From Paenibacillus sp. 1781tsa1 (GTDB lineage: Bacteria; Bacillota; Bacilli; Paenibacillales; Paenibacillaceae): 64,000 bases of DNA. Position numbers and translations under genes: made by a program. Below are positions 1-6,627 of this stretch, piece by piece. Location of the stretch: positions 4,154,001 through 4,218,000 of the forward strand of contig NZ_JAMYWY010000001.1 of the NCBI RefSeq assembly GCF_024159265.1. Reading direction: 5' to 3'. Numbering within the stretch: position 1 is the first letter of the stretch; each line of letters starts with the position of its first letter. The notes under the pieces were generated by a model, which saw only the letters and a program-made list of their open reading frames with translations, made no database searches and had not been told where the DNA came from.

Positions 1-1
1 A

Positions 2-21
2 ACACAATGCGTATATTCATT
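2..21 (-). promoter_or_regulatory. Operator-like palindrome and -35 box at the left edge
   Basis: Positions 6-21 match the 16-bp imperfect palindrome found at other early promoters (reference form AATACATATATTTATT) at 13 of 16 positions. Read leftward, a -35-like TTGTGT (7 down to 2) overlaps its end by two bases, the same register as at 6025-6044 and 7510-7529. The -10 box and the gene it would serve lie outside the window. Confidence 0.4.
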
Positions 22-137
22 CTTATTAAAAAATGATTCATTTAACAATGCATTTACTTGATAAAGAAGTTCCTATCAACTAAAATATTCCTATGTCCTA
101 GTACTTTAGAAGGAGATTTGTAGAATAGTGATGATTT

Positions 138-299
138 ATGAATAGAAGTACAATATTCTGGTTGATCGGCAACTTGTTAGCATTAGTTGGATACATACTT
201 TACAAAACAACATTAGAGATTGAATATGTTATAGCTGTACTGTTTATAGCTACAGTACTTCTTATTGCGTCTTTGTATTTTGTAATAAAGAAAAAATAA
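138..299 (+). CDS. Small membrane protein, two predicted helices
   Basis: A 53-residue frame on the opposite strand to its neighbours. It has two hydrophobic segments (about residues 6-22 and 29-48) split by a short polar stretch, and ends in lysines, as expected for a two-pass or hairpin membrane peptide with a cytoplasmic C-terminus. The ribosome site is not ideal: a good AAGGAG lies at 110-115, too far upstream, so the start is uncertain. Length and topology fit a small phage membrane protein (holin-like, immunity-type, or type I toxin-like). Nothing in the sequence decides among these. It converges on the minus-strand gene at 351-521 with a shared hairpin between them. Confidence 0.45.
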   Translation: MNRSTIFWLIGNLLALVGYILYKTTLEIEYVIAVLFIATVLLIASLYFVIKKK

Positions 300-336
300 A
301 AAAGGAGCTGCTTAAATGCTGACTCCTCTTTGTTTA
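298..336. terminator. Bidirectional terminator-like hairpin
   Basis: GGAG (304-307) can pair with CTCC (323-326), with A-rich sequence on the left and T-rich sequence on the right. It lies between two converging genes and could end transcripts from both sides. The stem is short, so confidence is moderate. Confidence 0.45.
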
Positions 337-350
337 TGTAAAAGTAACAT

Positions 351-521
351 TTAGTCCAGTAATTCAATATCTTTCTTTGAAAAAGGCTTGGGTTCAAGTG
401 GGTTAGTCAAACTAATCATATATTTATCAGTGCAACCCTCGCTTCTAATTTCAACAACCCTGCCAACCTTACCTTTATATTTAGATGAGTCATCTACAAT
501 CAAAACCTCTTTGTTTAACAT
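351..521 (-). CDS. Small KOW/SH3-like protein
   Basis: About 56 residues. The segment VLIVDDSSKYKGKVGRVVEI resembles a KOW-type SH3 beta-barrel start (hydrophobic strand, G-K-x-G-x-V-V turn), a fold used in nucleic-acid-binding and ribosome-associated proteins. I chose the ATG at 521 because an AGAGGGAG ribosome site precedes it; an in-frame ATG at 560 has no clear site. It is the leftmost of the minus-strand early genes. Function unknown. Confidence 0.5.
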   Translation of the reverse strand: MLNKEVLIVDDSSKYKGKVGRVVEIRSEGCTDKYMISLTNPLEPKPFSKKDIELLD

Positions 522-623
522 AAATTTCACTACTCCCTCTTGATTATTCATATAGTTCATTCTCTCGAAAGATGATCAAATTAAAATTTCATTTGAACTT
601 CATTATTTTAAAGTTGACTGAAG

Positions 624-797
624 TCATAATGTATTATAAGCATCGATAAATGACTTCGCTTCTGACTCAGAGTTGGTGTCCCACTCAGGCTGTCTTATCC
701 CTTTTCCATAAGACCATTCTTCCTTAGTGTAAATAATATAGTTATCATTTTCTTTATGTATCTTGAATCCTTTATATTGGGTTACTTTAGTAATCAT
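624..797 (-). CDS. Small hypothetical early protein
   Basis: A 57-residue frame starting at an ATG preceded by a near-perfect AAGGAGG six bases upstream, so it is very likely translated. The protein is charged and aromatic (YKGFKIHKEND near the start, then EEWSYGKGIRQPEWDTNSES). The pattern resembles 5039-5257 and 5477-5692, which also carry short Y-x-G-Y/F-x-I/V and W-x-(V/T) segments and an alanine/lysine-containing C-terminal helix. It lies 19 bp downstream of the DnaJ-like zinc-finger gene. No function recognised. Confidence 0.6.
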   Translation of the reverse strand: MITKVTQYKGFKIHKENDNYIIYTKEEWSYGKGIRQPEWDTNSESEAKSFIDAYNTL

Positions 798-816
798 CTT
801 AATCCTCCTTTATTTT

Positions 817-1452
817 TTATTTTTCTGTCAGCCAGTTAATGATATAATTCACTTCAGCATGTGTTATGTTCTTCCGATCCTCCTCAAAGTCTGTTATTAG
901 TTGTTGCAAGTTGTCCATATCGCTTTGAATGTTAGGCTTCTTTCTTTTAACAAGTGATTTGATATATGATATTTGTTTCTCAGTAGCCAACTTTCCTTCA
1001 GATTGGGCTCCTTTATTTTTCATAATCGTCATGATTCTAACAACAAATTCCCAATCCATACGTTCTATTGCATCATTATAATGCTTCATCAAGTAATCTT
1101 CGGGATTTTCTGGTTCTTCAAACTTTACAACAGTCTCTACAATCGGTTCACTTTTCTTCGTTTTTTTTAGAGCAAGTTCATTTAAATATGTTTCGAGCTT
1201 GTCCTGAATTACTTTAGAAGAGACGACTTCAAGTAGTTGTTTTTCATTTTCAATGATTACGCCAGCTCCGCCGCAACCGTAACAAATTGATCCGTCTTTT
1301 AGGTTATACGAATACCTCCCAGAACCACCACAGCGTTTACAACAAGGCGCTGCTCCTGTCTCTTTAAGACGTTTGAAAAGTTTTGCAGGATTTCGATCTT
1401 CCACTTTCATTATATCAAATATCTTATTTTGTGTGATGGAATATGTTTTCAT
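817..1452 (-). CDS. DnaJ-type zinc-finger protein
   Basis: 211 residues. Near the N-terminus (about residues 37-65) two CxxCxGxG-type repeats (CKRCGGSG and CYGCGGAG, 14 residues apart) form one zinc-binding unit of the DnaJ cysteine-rich type. There is no J domain, so this is not a full co-chaperone. The middle is acidic and helical. The C-terminal third (ATEKQISYIKSLVKRK...) looks like the small helical domain seen in several phage DNA-metabolism proteins. The start has AGGAGATGAGACT before the ATG, and a consensus-like promoter lies at 1513-1541. A role in binding nucleic acid or protein is likely; the exact task is unknown. Confidence 0.65.
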   Translation of the reverse strand: MKTYSITQNKIFDIMKVEDRNPAKLFKRLKETGAAPCCKRCGGSGRYSYNLKDGSICYGCGGAGVIIENEKQLLEVVSSKVIQDKLETYLNELALKKTKKSEPIVETVVKFEEPENPEDYLMKHYNDAIERMDWEFVVRIMTIMKNKGAQSEGKLATEKQISYIKSLVKRKKPNIQSDMDNLQQLITDFEEDRKNITHAEVNYIINWLTEK

Positions 1453-1512
1453 AGTCTCATCTCCTACGTTATATAATCCCTGTGTTAAGCTATGTATTTA
1501 TCTTGTACCATA

Positions 1513-1541
1513 ATTATACTACAATAAATATACATATGCAA
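1513..1541 (-). promoter_or_regulatory. Sigma-A-like promoter for the 817-1452 gene
   Basis: Read leftward: -35 TTGCAT (1541-1536), 17-bp spacer, -10 TATAAT (1518-1513). Initiation would fall near 1506, leaving a short leader before the ATG at 1452. Confidence 0.65.
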
Positions 1542-1587
1542 GTATTATTTTAGTGTTAATCCTGATAAAAGTCTTGTTTTACTCAAA

Positions 1588-1612
1588 CAAAAAACAGCCC
1601 GTTAAGGCTGCT
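1588..1612 (-). terminator. Intrinsic terminator after the 1628-2668 gene
   Basis: On the minus strand CAGCC and GGCTG form a five-pair GC-rich stem with a short loop, followed directly by six T residues. Confidence 0.75.
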
Positions 1613-1627
1613 TATGAAAGACTGGTT

Positions 1628-2668
1628 TTATTTGGTCTCAACTACTCCATTCTTCAGCAAATACTTTTTACTTTCCGCGCTTTCCGTTTGACTCTTATCA
1701 ACTACCTTACTACTGTTTATGATTTGAGTTATAAAATTCAATTTATGTTCTAGTTCTGATTTTTCCTTTTTAAGTTTGCTGTTCACTTTAGATTTATTGT
1801 TAACCTGTGCATCCTTACCCTCTATAATTACATCTTTTAATTTGAGCTGATTTTTAAGTTCGGCAATTTCTAATTTCAATTCATTGATCTGAGAGATATG
1901 CCCTATGCTAGACCTCATATCTCCCAGAATGCTTTCTAGCTGCCCAGCTAAAGTTTGCGGTACATCTAATACTATATCCGTCTCGGGGGAATTCTCGACT
2001 TGTTCTGCGTTCTCTATCCTACCCAAGTGAATTACATTCTTCTCCACTAAATAATTGTGAACAGATCCATGTTTTTTAGTAATTTGATAATATTTCTGAT
2101 TAATGTTATTTTCTTTCCTTTTCAGAATCTTTGACACCGCTTCGATTGCTACTTTTTTAGTACTTCCTTTTGCCTTTTCTTTCTGAATCATTTCTTCGAC
2201 CAACAACAACTCTTCGTCCGACCATCCACCCAGAATTTCTACTTTTTGTGAGTCAGTTAGTGTATCTTCAACCTTCAATAAGTACTCTCTTACTGTTTGA
2301 GCTACTTCGCTATCTCTGAGGAGCATTCCAAGACGTAGTAAGCATCTACGATTCAAAATCATTGCTGTAGGCACTCTATCCAACTCTGGGACACTATGTC
2401 CTAGAGTCAGCTTATATTCTTTCAAATCCTTGCTGTACAAGGTTTTAATTCCATCCTCTGAAAGCTCCTGTCTGTTTCTTTGAATGGTTTTCCTGATAGT
2501 TTCGATACTTACCTCATAGTACTCCGCTGCTTGTCTGATCGTCATATTTTCGCCATCTGGTAACAAACTCAAAGCTTTAACCTTGTTTAGTATTTCTGTT
2601 TTTTCTATGTATTCATTTCGTAGCGTTTGATCATCAACGAACTTCTCCAATTGCATTGCTTCACTCAT
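1628..2668 (-). CDS. HTH/antirepressor-like regulator with long coiled coil
   Basis: 346 residues from an ATG with GGAGG eight bases upstream (an upstream in-frame ATG at 2722 lacks a site). Residues about 40-75 read like a helix-turn-helix (TIRQAAEYYEVSIETIRKTI). Residues 90-135 (VPELDRVPTAMILNRRCLLRLGMLL) resemble the N-terminal region of phage antirepressor-type proteins. The last 100 residues are heptad-rich and predicted coiled coil, suggesting a dimer or higher oligomer. A small HTH gene lies 22 bp upstream. A DNA-binding regulator or antirepressor is my inference; the target is unknown. Confidence 0.55.
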   Translation of the reverse strand: MSEAMQLEKFVDDQTLRNEYIEKTEILNKVKALSLLPDGENMTIRQAAEYYEVSIETIRKTIQRNRQELSEDGIKTLYSKDLKEYKLTLGHSVPELDRVPTAMILNRRCLLRLGMLLRDSEVAQTVREYLLKVEDTLTDSQKVEILGGWSDEELLLVEEMIQKEKAKGSTKKVAIEAVSKILKRKENNINQKYYQITKKHGSVHNYLVEKNVIHLGRIENAEQVENSPETDIVLDVPQTLAGQLESILGDMRSSIGHISQINELKLEIAELKNQLKLKDVIIEGKDAQVNNKSKVNSKLKKEKSELEHKLNFITQIINSSKVVDKSQTESAESKKYLLKNGVVETK

Positions 2669-2690
2669 AATAAAGTCCTCCAATGTTATT

Positions 2691-2870
2691 TTATTGTTTA
2701 TAAGTAGAAATAAAATTCTCAAGCTTCACAATCTCAGGTTTCTGTAGAGGCTGTTTCCCGTTTATAAATAGTGAGAATAACGCATTACTGATTCCTAATT
2801 TCTTCGCAATAAATGATTTCTTAACTCCATAGTTATCAATGATGGATTGAGTCCTTTCTTTTAGTGTCAT
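2691..2870 (-). CDS. Small Cro-like HTH protein
   Basis: 59 residues. The segment VKKSFIAKKLGISNALFSLF fits a Cro/C1-type helix-turn-helix, followed by a short C-terminal helix. The ATG at 2870 is preceded by a strong AAGGGGGTG; the GTG nine bases further up would sit inside that site. The gene is upstream of, and probably cotranscribed with, the larger HTH/coiled-coil regulator. A promoter-like pair lies at 2896-2924. Likely a small DNA-binding regulator. Confidence 0.65.
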   Translation of the reverse strand: MTLKERTQSIIDNYGVKKSFIAKKLGISNALFSLFINGKQPLQKPEIVKLENFISTYKQ

Positions 2871-2895
2871 AGTATTCACCCCCTTAAAATTATTT

Positions 2896-2924
2896 TTAAT
2901 ATATACTCAAAAAAATTTAGTCAA
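2896..2924 (-). promoter_or_regulatory. Promoter-like pair for the HTH genes
   Basis: Read leftward: TTGACT (2924-2919), 17-bp spacer, TATTAA (2901-2896). The -35 box is good, the -10 box weaker. Confidence 0.5.
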
Positions 2925-2943
2925 ATAAGCAATTCATTTGGTT

Positions 2944-3186
2944 TTATGTTGTTTCAATAAGTTTATCTAATTCGTCTAGTGCTACTCCTATTTTCTTCAT
3001 GTTGCAGTTATCTGATAACACTTCACTAATTACCTTATCAATTGATTCAGTATCAAAAATTTGATTCTCAATCAATTTCTTTCTTATAAAATTAGCATAG
3101 GTTAAAATATCCTTCACGCTTCGTTTTTCAGTAATCATTAATTCTAAGTTATGAGTTCTGTTCTTTAAAATTGCTTTACTTCCCAT
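2944..3186 (-). CDS. Hypothetical early protein
   Basis: 80 residues, starting at the ATG at 3186 behind GGGGGAATTGAA (a longer frame to 3255 lacks a site). The N-terminus is basic; the rest is predicted all-helical with an acidic C-terminal half (ALDELDKLIETT). No family recognised. It ends about 75 bp upstream of the small HTH gene and may form a separate unit. The gap to the next gene upstream (3187-3348) shows no convincing promoter. Confidence 0.55.
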   Translation of the reverse strand: MGSKAILKNRTHNLELMITEKRSVKDILTYANFIRKKLIENQIFDTESIDKVISEVLSDNCNMKKIGVALDELDKLIETT

Positions 3187-3348
3187 TTCAATTCCCCCTA
3201 GTTTTTTTATTGATATGAAGAGCAAGAGCATTCTTTTCTCATTACATTTATGCATAATGATGAATTAAATTATCACTAATCACGAGTTCTATACTTTTAG
3301 TACTGTATATTCATGCACTATTAAGCTTCAATCCACTTCATCCCACTG

Positions 3349-3621
3349 TCAATAGACATAATCTTTAAACTTGTCTTCGCAATAAGCAATGCCGTCTTTC
3401 AGTGCCTCAATCGGATCATCATGACTTATCATATAAATATAGTCCTCTTGTTCTTTGCTAAAAACATAAACGGTGAACGTGTGAAGTGGCGCGCGCGCAG
3501 ATTCAACATCTCTTTGATTCCCATTGTCAATTTGATTAACGATGTCATAGGTAATTTCATAACCCTTGCTTGCCCAATAAATAACCTTCTTAGCCAAGTC
3601 TTGGCTTTCATCAACTGTCAT
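3349..3621 (-). CDS. Hypothetical early protein
   Basis: 90 residues with AGGAGG six bases before the ATG. Mixed alpha/beta pattern: an N-terminal helix (ESQDLAKKVIYWASKGYEI), a strand region (HTFTVYVFSKEQEDYIYMI) and a C-terminal helix rich in Asp/Glu/Lys. It resembles the small alpha-beta proteins common in phage early regions. No domain recognised. Confidence 0.6.
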   Translation of the reverse strand: MTVDESQDLAKKVIYWASKGYEITYDIVNQIDNGNQRDVESARAPLHTFTVYVFSKEQEDYIYMISHDDPIEALKDGIAYCEDKFKDYVY

Positions 3622-3669
3622 ACAAACACCTCCTATTACTCCTTAACTAAATTCATTATATGAAGTCGG

Positions 3670-3834
3670 TTAAGAATTGATCTTATAAATCTCAATTTGA
3701 ATTTGATTACTATTTTCCAATCTTGGTAGCATCAATGCGGACAAGTTGTTTGTTTTATTTACTGCCGTAACAAAGTCTATAATATCTGTAGCGCTATTAG
3801 TTGATTTCAATGTAATGACTAATTCATCTTTCAT
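3670..3834 (-). CDS. Small hypothetical early protein
   Basis: 54 residues with AAGGAGTGAATTAGTT before the ATG. The pattern is strand (DELVITLKST), helix (ATDIIDFVTAVNKT), basic turn, strand (QIQIEIYKI), a compact ferredoxin-like half. It starts 3 bp after the stop of 3837-4037, so the two are surely in one operon. Function unknown. Confidence 0.6.
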   Translation of the reverse strand: MKDELVITLKSTNSATDIIDFVTAVNKTNNLSALMLPRLENSNQIQIEIYKINS

Positions 3835-3836
3835 AA

Positions 3837-4037
3837 CTAATTCACTCCTTCAATTAGATAATTCCTAGTATCATTTCTCTCTTTAGCCTCAATGTTTGCC
3901 TCTTCTCTACCCAAAAACAACCCAAAACAATGTCCTTGCCTATAGTCAGTATGAAAAACACCGTACATATCTGTTTCCACGTCATAATCCGAATAAAACA
4001 CACCTTTGTCATATTGTTGTTTTTCAGCTATATTCAA
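3837..4037 (-). CDS. Small hypothetical early protein
   Basis: 66 residues from a TTG at 4037, chosen because AGGAG lies eight bases upstream; a GTG at 4046 would touch the site. The sequence is tyrosine- and aspartate-rich (DKGVFYSDYDVETDMYGVF) with a cysteine/histidine pair (RQGHCFGLF). No family recognised. Tightly packed between two other small genes. Confidence 0.55.
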   Translation of the reverse strand: MNIAEKQQYDKGVFYSDYDVETDMYGVFHTDYRQGHCFGLFLGREEANIEAKERNDTRNYLIEGVN

Positions 4038-4055
4038 TAAAATCACTCCTATGTA

Positions 4056-4247
4056 TTATCTTATAAATGGATTGTACTTTACGAATTTCCCACAGTAGAC
4101 ATATTCTCCAGTGTGCAGTGATGCTGTTTCTTTAATTTGACCGTTGCATTCCCATCCTTCTGATTCCATCTGTAAAACGTGATCCTCTCGCTCTTCTCTG
4201 GATTCATAGTGATAAGTTACGTGGATGTACTCCAGTACCTTTTTCAT
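4056..4247 (-). CDS. Small hypothetical early protein
   Basis: 63 residues with a clear AGAGGAAGTG site. An N-terminal strand (KVLEYIHVTYHY) is followed by a charged helix (SREEREDHVLQMESEGWEC) and a second strand region (GEYVYCGKFVKY). This helix-then-W/G pattern recalls small phage proteins that sit in multi-gene early operons. Function unknown. Confidence 0.6.
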   Translation of the reverse strand: MKKVLEYIHVTYHYESREEREDHVLQMESEGWECNGQIKETASLHTGEYVYCGKFVKYNPFIR

Positions 4248-4261
4248 GTATTCACTTCCTC

Positions 4262-4519
4262 TTAAAAGTTAATTTGAAATTCAGCTTCGTCAATGATCTC
4301 CATCATCTCATCCAAGTCTTTAACTTCTTTTTCATTTACTGTAATTTTATTTTTATGTATTTCAATTGTTGAAAGCTGTGTATTGATTGTGCAAGTTGGA
4401 GTTATAGCAAAGGAATGTTCATCGCCTTGAACTTCGAAGCTGATATCATTCTCTTCTAGCTTTTTTATAACCTTCTTAACTGTTTTAGTGATAGCCTTGT
4501 AAGATGCTGTTGAAATCAT
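4262..4519 (-). CDS. Hypothetical early protein
   Basis: 85 residues with GAGGAGG before the ATG. An N-terminal helix rich in lysine and threonine precedes three beta segments (ISFEVQGDEHSFAITPT, TIEIHKNKITVNEKEV) and an acidic C-terminal helix. Spacing to both neighbours is under 40 bp. No family recognised. Confidence 0.6.
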   Translation of the reverse strand: MISTASYKAITKTVKKVIKKLEENDISFEVQGDEHSFAITPTCTINTQLSTIEIHKNKITVNEKEVKDLDEMMEIIDEAEFQINF

Positions 4520-4556
4520 GATATTTTCCTCCTCTAATTTAAGTAAAACAAGAATT

Positions 4557-4805
4557 TTATTCAGACACTACTTCCTTCCAGCTCGCTCTATCGCCATAAT
4601 TTGAAGTATTTATAAAGTGTGTTTGTGTCGTGCTGTTCTTTTGATTGCCAGCATAGTAGGAGACAATGTTGTCGATTATAACGGTGTTAACGTAAAACTC
4701 TCCAAACACTTTATAATGTTTTTTCGCCTTACTGATTGTTTCGTTCATATCCGTAGAGAAAAATCTATTATCTGTTTTCCTGTTGTGTGTTTTTCTCACC
4801 GCCAT
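4557..4805 (-). CDS. Hypothetical early protein
   Basis: 82 residues starting MAVRKTHNRK at 4805, behind GGAGGGATAGAA. The N-terminus is very basic; a central helix (NETISKAKKHYKVFGEFYV) and a short beta segment follow. Upstream in-frame ATG codons lack a ribosome site. Could bind nucleic acid through its basic N-terminus, but that is only a guess. Confidence 0.55.
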   Translation of the reverse strand: MAVRKTHNRKTDNRFFSTDMNETISKAKKHYKVFGEFYVNTVIIDNIVSYYAGNQKNSTTQTHFINTSNYGDRASWKEVVSE

Positions 4806-4856
4806 TTCTATCCCTCCGCATCTGGATGAAATCACTCTTTTACTTAATCTTGTAGA

Positions 4857-5027
4857 TCATTCACACATGCTGCCCTTAGATAAGCTCTCCTCATTACGAA
4901 GATAAAGCTTTGTCTCTTTCATAAAATTTCTAACCTCTTCTGCTGTCATGCCTTTATTGTCCTCATTGGCTCTAGTCCAGAAGTATGTAAGGTCACTCAT
5001 TAGCTCTCTTTTTGTTAAAGGCCTCAT
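4857..5027 (-). CDS. Small hypothetical early protein
   Basis: 56 residues starting MRPLTKREL with AGGTGATATAAAA before the ATG. Predicted all-helical, with a pattern (KRELMSDLTYFWTRANEDN..MTAEEVRNFMKETKLYL) typical of a compact helical bundle. It starts 11 bp after the stop of the 5039-5257 gene, so the two are cotranscribed. Function unknown. Confidence 0.6.
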   Translation of the reverse strand: MRPLTKRELMSDLTYFWTRANEDNKGMTAEEVRNFMKETKLYLRNEESLSKGSMCE

Positions 5028-5038
5028 TTTTATATCAC

Positions 5039-5257
5039 CTATTTATTATTTTTTTCCTTAATATATTCAATAACGTGGTCCTTTGCGTCTTTAAGTGTCT
5101 TATGTCCTGACCAAATTTCATGATAACCGTCATAAATATAAATCCTTATGTCAGGTTCGTAATACTTCTTCCATATTCCCCAGAAACGACCCTCTTTTAT
5201 GATACGGTAGTTAGAATCCTCGCTTTGATAATAGCCCTTGTATTTTACGAATTTCAA
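5039..5257 (-). CDS. Small aromatic early protein
   Basis: 72 residues from a TTG behind GGCGGTGG. Rich in Tyr and Trp (YKGYYQSEDSNYRII, WGIWKKYYEPDIRIYIYDGY) with a lysine-rich C-terminal helix (KTLKDAKDHVIEYIKEK). The C-terminal motif K-T-L-x-x-A-K-x-x-(V/W)-I is shared with 5477-5692, so the two are probably paralogues. They are separated by the folded element at 5279-5399. Confidence 0.6.
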   Translation of the reverse strand: MKFVKYKGYYQSEDSNYRIIKEGRFWGIWKKYYEPDIRIYIYDGYHEIWSGHKTLKDAKDHVIEYIKEKNNK

Positions 5258-5278
5258 TTTACCACCGCCTAGAGTTTG

Positions 5279-5399
5279 TAATTAGGAAGTTGTACCCCAG
5301 TCCAACCTGCACTCAGTTTAGCACCCTCATTTTAACCCCATAAGGTATGAGCGGCTTCAGAGGTTCTATCCTCATCACTGTGCCTCGACTTCCTAATTA
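5279..5399 (-). ncRNA. Candidate structured RNA closed by a 12-bp stem
   Basis: TAATTAGGAAGT (5279-5290) and ACTTCCTAATTA (5388-5399) are perfect reverse complements and close a 121-nt segment that is clearly more GC-rich than its flanks. Read on the minus strand, GCACAGU pairs with ACU-ga-GUGC inside the closing stem (plus positions 5377-5383 with 5309-5317). An inner GAGG/CCUC hairpin competes with CUCAU/AUGAG pairings, a switch-like arrangement. It lies between two paralogous small genes and is read through in their direction. A TATAAT (5401-5396) overlaps the stem, so whether the RNA has its own promoter is unclear. I do not recognise a known family. Confidence 0.5.
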
Positions 5400-5429
5400 T
5401 ATTATTTATGAAATGAGTATTTTATGTTA

Positions 5430-5445
5430 TATTCATATATTTATT
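5430..5445. promoter_or_regulatory. Operator-like palindrome copy
   Basis: Matches the recurrent 16-bp early palindrome at 14 of 16 positions. No good promoter is in the usual register here, so it may be a degenerate or auxiliary site. Confidence 0.35.
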
Positions 5446-5476
5446 ATTAAGTAAGTACTCACAAGCCCAAAATCAC

Positions 5477-5692
5477 TTATGAGTAATCTGCCTCTCTTAT
5501 ATTATTTACGTTTTCTTTTATCCACTTCTTTGCTTTAGCTAAAGTTTTGTGGCTTTCTGTCTGGCTTTTAAATTTCTCAATGGCTTTGATATCCCAGTTC
5601 ATTGGCTCCACATCCCATTCATGTTTTGATCCTCCATTATAAATGACATAGCCCATGTATTCGTATAAACCGTCAAACTTAGTCTTTTCCAA
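5477..5692 (-). CDS. Small aromatic early protein, paralogue of 5039-5257
   Basis: 71 residues from a TTG with AAGGAGGGATACAA upstream. Contains YEYMGYVIYNGG, a W-D-V/W-D-I stretch, and a C-terminal helix HKTLAKAKKWIKENVNN that resembles the C-terminus of 5039-5257. It is followed downstream by about 220 bp that hold the folded element at 5279-5399. Function unknown. Confidence 0.6.
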   Translation of the reverse strand: MEKTKFDGLYEYMGYVIYNGGSKHEWDVEPMNWDIKAIEKFKSQTESHKTLAKAKKWIKENVNNIREADYS

Positions 5693-5723
5693 TTGTATCC
5701 CTCCTTATATGGTGATCATTATA

Positions 5724-5966
5724 TCACTTCATGTATGCCGGTACTTGTTTGCCTTGCAGTTCACACTCTTCACGGAAGCGCTGCTTCCACTTCTCGCTAC
5801 TTTCCTTGCGCATTGCTTCTAGCCGAGCAGTTTCTTTTGCAGTGAACTCTGCACAAAGGCGTTCATGTTTAGCGCGCTCATCAGCAAGTCGAACATTGAT
5901 TGCCTCGATTCGAGCCGCTTCTTTTACCGCCTTAATTTCTTTGATACGTTTGAAAAATTTAAACAT
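5724..5966 (-). CDS. Highly charged helical protein
   Basis: 80 residues starting MFKFFKRIKEIK at 5966 with GAGGAG eight bases upstream. Almost entirely Arg/Lys/Glu/Ala with heptad-like spacing, predicted as one long helix or coiled coil. Two cysteines lie in the middle and towards the end. The first gene after a strong promoter with an overlapping palindrome (6002-6044), so probably repressed in lysogeny and made early. The role is unknown; binding to a host protein is possible but not shown. Confidence 0.55.
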   Translation of the reverse strand: MFKFFKRIKEIKAVKEAARIEAINVRLADERAKHERLCAEFTAKETARLEAMRKESSEKWKQRFREECELQGKQVPAYMK

Positions 5967-6001
5967 ATGTATCATCTCCTCTTGTTTAACTTGTTAATGT
6001 A

Positions 6002-6030
6002 ATTATAAAGGATAATCAATTAATAGTCAA
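6002..6030 (-). promoter_or_regulatory. Strong sigma-A-like early promoter
   Basis: Read leftward: TTGACT (6030-6025), 17-bp spacer, TATAAT (6007-6002). The -35 box overlaps by two bases the palindrome at 6029-6044. Confidence 0.75.
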
Positions 6031-6044
6031 TACATATATTTATT
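6029..6044. promoter_or_regulatory. Putative repressor operator (reference copy)
   Basis: AATACATATATTTATT is an imperfect palindrome (14 of 16 positions symmetric). Near-identical copies lie at 7514-7529 and 14223-14238 in the same register to a -35 box. SPbeta is known to carry a dispersed operator element bound by its master repressor YopR; I infer an analogous role here without having its consensus to compare. Confidence 0.6.
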
Positions 6045-6053
6045 CTTAAATAC

Positions 6054-6079
6054 AAAAAAGAGACTCCTTTTTAGGAATC
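6054..6079 (-). terminator. Intrinsic terminator after 6091-6432
   Basis: On the minus strand GATTCCT and AGGAGTC form a seven-pair stem around a four-base loop, followed by a T-rich run of about eight bases. Confidence 0.75.
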
Positions 6080-6090
6080 CCTTAGATAAG

Positions 6091-6432
6091 TTATTTTAGT
6101 TTAACACTCCAAATTTCAACCTCTTCATCCGAGTCAATTGGTTCAACATATGTGACTATTACCTGATTACCTTGATATTGCTTTCTTAATACTTGTGTAA
6201 ATGACTCGTCTTCTTTCTGTGCTGCTATTTCAGTCACCTGCAACACCCAGAAATGTCCTTCCTTATCTTTAGTTGTATGAGCAAGGTAATAACCGCTGCC
6301 CTTAGCGTAGTAAACCTTCTCTATGGTCATTGTAGCTTGTTTAGTGGTCACACTATCTGTCTTGGCAAAGGCTGCACTAGTTACCATCAAACTCATTACA
6401 AACACCATCAACATCAGAGTAATCTTATTCAT
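6091..6432 (-). CDS. Small secreted protein
   Basis: 113 residues. The first 23 are a classic Sec signal peptide: basic start (MNKIT), a hydrophobic core (LMLMVFVMSLMVTSA) and an A-F-A cleavage site before KTD. The mature part is a small beta-rich domain of about 90 residues with no recognised family. A phage-encoded exported protein in an early region suggests surface alteration, superinfection exclusion or a host-fitness function; all of these are inference. The ribosome site is weak (GGATG). A terminator follows. Confidence 0.6.
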   Translation of the reverse strand: MNKITLMLMVFVMSLMVTSAAFAKTDSVTTKQATMTIEKVYYAKGSGYYLAHTTKDKEGHFWVLQVTEIAAQKEDESFTQVLRKQYQGNQVIVTYVEPIDSDEEVEIWSVKLK

Positions 6433-6462
6433 TCAAATACACATCCAATCCTATTATTATTT

Positions 6463-6627
6463 TTATTGTTTAATCAAAGATTCAACCAGTTCAAGGTGTT
6501 GGCTGAAGGATAACCCTACTGATGAACGTCTAGTCTGATTTTGTGAATGTACTCTTCGCTCTGGCTGCTTAAACATTGCGTATGGATTGGTTTTATGTAC
6601 TGGATGTATGTAATAGATTCTTAACAT
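6463..6627 (-). CDS. Small basic hypothetical protein
   Basis: 54 residues, start ATG at 6627 with AGGAGG upstream inside the end of the preceding gene; the two frames overlap by 7 bp (ACATGTTAA), which suggests translational coupling. Rich in Arg, Gln, Ser and His (PERRVHSQNQTRRSSVGLSF). No family recognised. Confidence 0.55.
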   Translation of the reverse strand: MLRIYYIHPVHKTNPYAMFKQPERRVHSQNQTRRSSVGLSFSQHLELVESLIKQ

